Source: Populus alba | Lineage: Eukaryota > Streptophyta > Magnoliopsida > Malpighiales > Salicaceae | Reading direction: 5' to 3' | DNA: 64,000 bases | Assembly (NCBI RefSeq): GCF_005239225.2 | Contig: NC_133293.1 | Span: forward strand, 21,420,333 to 21,484,332 | In this document: positions 61,088 through 64,000 of the stretch, piece after piece | Layout of the letters: each line of letters begins with the position of its first letter | How positions within the stretch are numbered: the stretch's first letter is position 1 | The notes under the pieces: generated by a model | What the model saw: only the letters and a program-made list of their open reading frames with translations | What the model was told of the DNA's origin: nothing | The model's database searches: none | Translations under genes and position numbers: made by a program

Positions 61088-64000
61088 ATGGATTCTGAAT
61101 CAAGTTTCACCCATATTTCTCCTCCAATCTTCAATGGAGAGAATTTTCAACTATGGGCAGTAAGAATGGAAACTCACCTAGAAGCCTTAGATTTGTGGGA
61201 AGCTATTGAAGAAGATTATGAGGTGCCACCACTACCTAATAATCCAACTATGACTCAGATCAAAAGTCATAAGGAGAGAAAGACCAAGAAATCGAAGGCG
61301 AAGGCATGTCTGTTTGCTGCTGTTTCCACAACCATTTTCACCAGGATCATGTCACTTCAATCAGCAAAGGATGTTTGGGATTACTTGAAGAAGGAATATG
61401 CAGGAGATGAAAGAATTCGTGGAATGCAAAGCTTAAACTTGATACGTGAATTTGAGCTGCAAAGGATGAAGGATTCTGAGACTATAAAAGAGTACTCAGA
61501 CAAATTGATGGGGATTGCTAACAGAGTCAGGCTGCTGGGAACATCATTTGCAGATTCCAGAATTGTTGAAAAACTTCTGGTCACAGTACCAGAAAAGTAT
61601 GAAGCTTCAATTACAACATTGGAGAATACTAAAGACCTGTCAAAAATTACATTGACAGAGTTGCTAAATGCCTTACAAGCTCAGGAGCAGAGAAGGCTTA
61701 TGAGGCAGGATCATGCAATTGAAGGTGCTTTGCAAGCAAAATTTGCAGACTATGACAAGAAGAAGTTCTTCAGGAAGAACGCAGCTTCAGGCAGCATTAA
61801 ACCAAATCAAGGTTACAACAAAGGAAAATTTATTAAAAGGAATTTTCCACCTTGTAAACACTGCAACAAAAGTGGTCACTCACCATTCAAATGCTGGAAG
61901 AGGCCTGATGCAAGGTGCAGAAAGTGCAATCAGCTAGGACATGAGGCAATAATCTGCAGATTCAAAAATCAAAAACAAGAAGAAGATGCTCAAGTCGCGA
62001 ACCAAGATGATGAGGATCAGATGTTTGTGGCTGCATGCTTCTCGGTTCAAACCACCTCAGACCATTGGCTAATTGATAGTGGTTGCACCAACCACATGAC
62101 TTTTGATAAAAGTCTTTTTCGAAATTTGCAGCCTACAAAAGCTGCAAAAGTCAGAATTGGAAATGGTGAATGCATTGAAGCCAAGGGAAAGGGAACAATT
62201 GCCATCACAACAAATTCAGGTACAAAAACAATTTCAGATGTTCTTTATGTGCCTAATATAGATCAGAATTTGTTGAGTGTGGGGCAATTAATTGAGAAAG
62301 GAATGAAAGTGATTTTTGAAAATCAACATTGCTGTATTTTTGATGCTGCTGGGTGTAAAATTCTACAAGTCAGAATGAAGAGCAAAAGTTTCTCGTTTCT
62401 GCCATTTGAGGAGGAGCATAATGCTTTTCCAACAAAACTCAATTATACTGAGTTATGGCATAAAAGGTTGGGGCACTGCCATCAACAAAGGATGCTTACC
62501 ATGAAGAATTCTGAGGCTGTCAGAGGTATACCTTCATTTACTGAAATTACATTGAACTGTCATGCTTGTCAGTTTGGTAAGCAGAATAGAAAATCATTTC
62601 CGAGATCAACTTGGAGATCATCCCAAAAGCTGCAGCTGATTCATACCGATGTGGCTGGTCCTCTAAGCACACCATCATTAAATGGCAGTAAATATTACCT
62701 GCTGTTTATTGATGATTTCTCTCGAATGTGCTGGATTTATTTCATGAAATTCAAATCAGAGGTGGCTGGAATTTTCTAGAGATTCAAGAAGAATGTGGAG
62801 AATCAAAGCAACTGTAGAATTCAAGCAATTCGTTCAGACAATGGCAGAGAATACACATCAACAGAATTCAATCTTTATTGTGAAGAAGCTGGCATTGAGC
62901 ATCAACTCACAGCCCCTTACACTCCAGAGCAGAATGGGGTTAGTGAGAGAAGAAATCGATACATAATGGAGATGGCTAGATGCATGCTACATGAGAAGAA
63001 CTTGCCTAAAGTTTTTTGGGCAGAAGCTGCTAACACAGCAGTATTTCTGCAAAATCGTCTCCCAACAAAGCTTTTGACAGAAAAAACTCCTTTTGAAGTG
63101 TGGTATAATTACAAACCCTCACTTAGTTTTCTTAAGGTTTTTGGCAGCACATGTTTTGTTCACATTCCATAGATTAAGAGGGACAAGCTGGACAAGAAAG
63201 CAATGCAAGGTATCTTTGTTGGCTATAGCACAATTTCTAAAGCCTACAAAGTATACCTCCCTCAAACCCAGAAGATTACAATTACAAGGGATGTGCAGTT
63301 CCATGAAGACGGCAAATGGAACTGGGATGAAACACAAGAGATCACGGTGCTTGATGATCAAATTATTACTCCCCTGCAACATGAATCAATTGATGAATCA
63401 ATTGATGACTCACCAGTACGAGGCACCAGATCACTTGAAGAAATCTATCAAAGGAGCAATGTGGCTGTTTGTGAACCAGAAAATTATGAAGATGCACAGA
63501 TGAATCCAGCATGGCAGGAATCAATGAAGGAGGAAATACACATGATTGAAAAAAATCATACGTGGGAACTTGTTGATCGACCTGCAGACAAGAACATTAT
63601 TGGCGTCAAGTGGATTTTCAGGACCAAACTGAATGCTGACAGCTCTATCAACAAATTCAAGGCAAGGCTGGTTGTCAAGGGATATGCTCAAGTGTATGGG
63701 GTGGATTATTCAGACACATTCGCTCCAGTAGCAAGGATGGACACCATCAGATTGTTGCTTGCTGTTGCTGCACACAAAGACTGGAAAGTGTTCCAGATGG
63801 ACGTAAAATCAGCCTTCCTCAATGGAAATTTACAAGAAGAAATTTATGTTGAACAACCTGCTGGATTTATTGTTCAAGGAGAAGAAGACAAGGTGTACAT
63901 GCTGAAGAAGGCACTTTATGGATTAAAACAGGCACCAAGGGCCTGGTATGGCTGAATTGATGACTACTTGGCAGGGTTTGGATTTCAGAAAAGTCTTTCT
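61088..64000 (+). pseudogene. Copia gag-pol polyprotein with three internal stops
   Basis: It starts at MDSESSFTHISPPIFNGENF (61088). Order seen: gag (UBN2-type, up to about 61750), zinc knuckles CKHCNKSGHSPFKCW and CRKCNQLGHEAIIC, aspartic protease with WLIDSGCTNHM (about 62065), pre-integrase LWHKRLGHCH, integrase core with HTDVAGPL, IDDFSR and SDNGREYTS, and reverse transcriptase with KFKARLVVKGYAQ, VDYSDTFAPVARM, QMDVKSAFLNG and KKALYGLKQAPRAWYG. In-frame stops stand at 62777-62779 (TAG, where a Trp is likely), 63170-63172 (TAG, where Gln is likely) and 63953-63955 (TGA, where an Arg or Ser is likely). No frameshift is visible, so the copy is fairly young but no longer codes for the whole polyprotein. 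Confidence 0.93.

Larger units (their letters stand above)
60701..64000 (+). mobile_element. Ty1/copia LTR retrotransposon, 5' part
   Basis: A 5' LTR (60701-61052), a tRNA-Met type primer binding site and a gag-pol frame in the order gag, protease, integrase, reverse transcriptase are present. This order defines Ty1/copia. The right end, RNase H and 3' LTR lie outside the window. It is inserted into the NLR relic in the opposite direction to that gene. The possible target duplication is the bases CTATC before 60701, which can only be confirmed at the other end. Confidence 0.95.

Overview
This window is nuclear DNA from a woody dicot, most likely Populus or another member of the Salicaceae. 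That assignment is an inference. It rests on AT-rich spacers, GT-AG introns, the close match of the recognised genes to plant families, clustered RTM2-like genes, and AT-rich dispersed repeats of the kind common in poplar. No tRNA, rRNA, CRISPR array or bacterial-type operon was seen. Multi-exon genes are listed once from start codon to stop codon, with exon coordinates in the evidence field.

Layout from left to right. 1-2787 (+) is the last eight exons of a UBP12/13-type ubiquitin protease. 3928-9551 (+) holds three tandem two-exon genes of the steroid 5-alpha-reductase-like family, with duplicated and partly swapped upstream DNA. 11150-12122 (-) is ribosomal protein eS28, with a 5'UTR intron and a typical ribosomal-protein promoter. 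13420-23960 (+) is a cluster of membrane-anchored HSP20-like genes related to RTM2: two intact, one with a second, broken HSP20 module fused on, and one ruined. A RING-H2 gene (-) and a broken RING relic (+) lie inside this cluster. 24701-33498 (+) is a complete 19-exon DExH-box RNA helicase of the DExH3/ABO6 type.

34783-35249 (+) is the tail of a dead LRR receptor-kinase gene. 35600-36508 (-) is a frameshifted partial P4-ATPase copy, and the intact ALA1-type flippase lies at 37620-42914 (-). About 4.8 kb of AT-rich spacer follows, including a very strong G-quadruplex motif near 46535. 47773-48777 (+) is a TPD1-like secreted protein gene followed by a broken tandem copy. 51202-54649 (-) is VPS36 (ESCRT-II), and 55027-59067 (+) is NUFIP (snoRNP assembly). 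These two are divergent and share a 377-bp intergenic region. 59947-60700 (-) is an LRR relic of an RPM1-like NLR gene, cut by a Ty1/copia retrotransposon that starts at 60701 and runs off the window.

The housekeeping genes (UBP12, eS28, DExH3, ALA1, VPS36, NUFIP) look intact and are not functionally linked. The changing parts are the local tandem families: reductases, RTM2-like, RING, TPD1-like, P4-ATPase and NLR/RLK. These show duplication, promoter exchange, domain fusion and decay. No clearly new biological system is proven here. The strongest candidates for something undescribed are the double-module RTM2-like locus at 18328-19720 with its neighbours, the promoter-swapped reductase gene at 6722-7623, and the triplicated conserved box in NUFIP.
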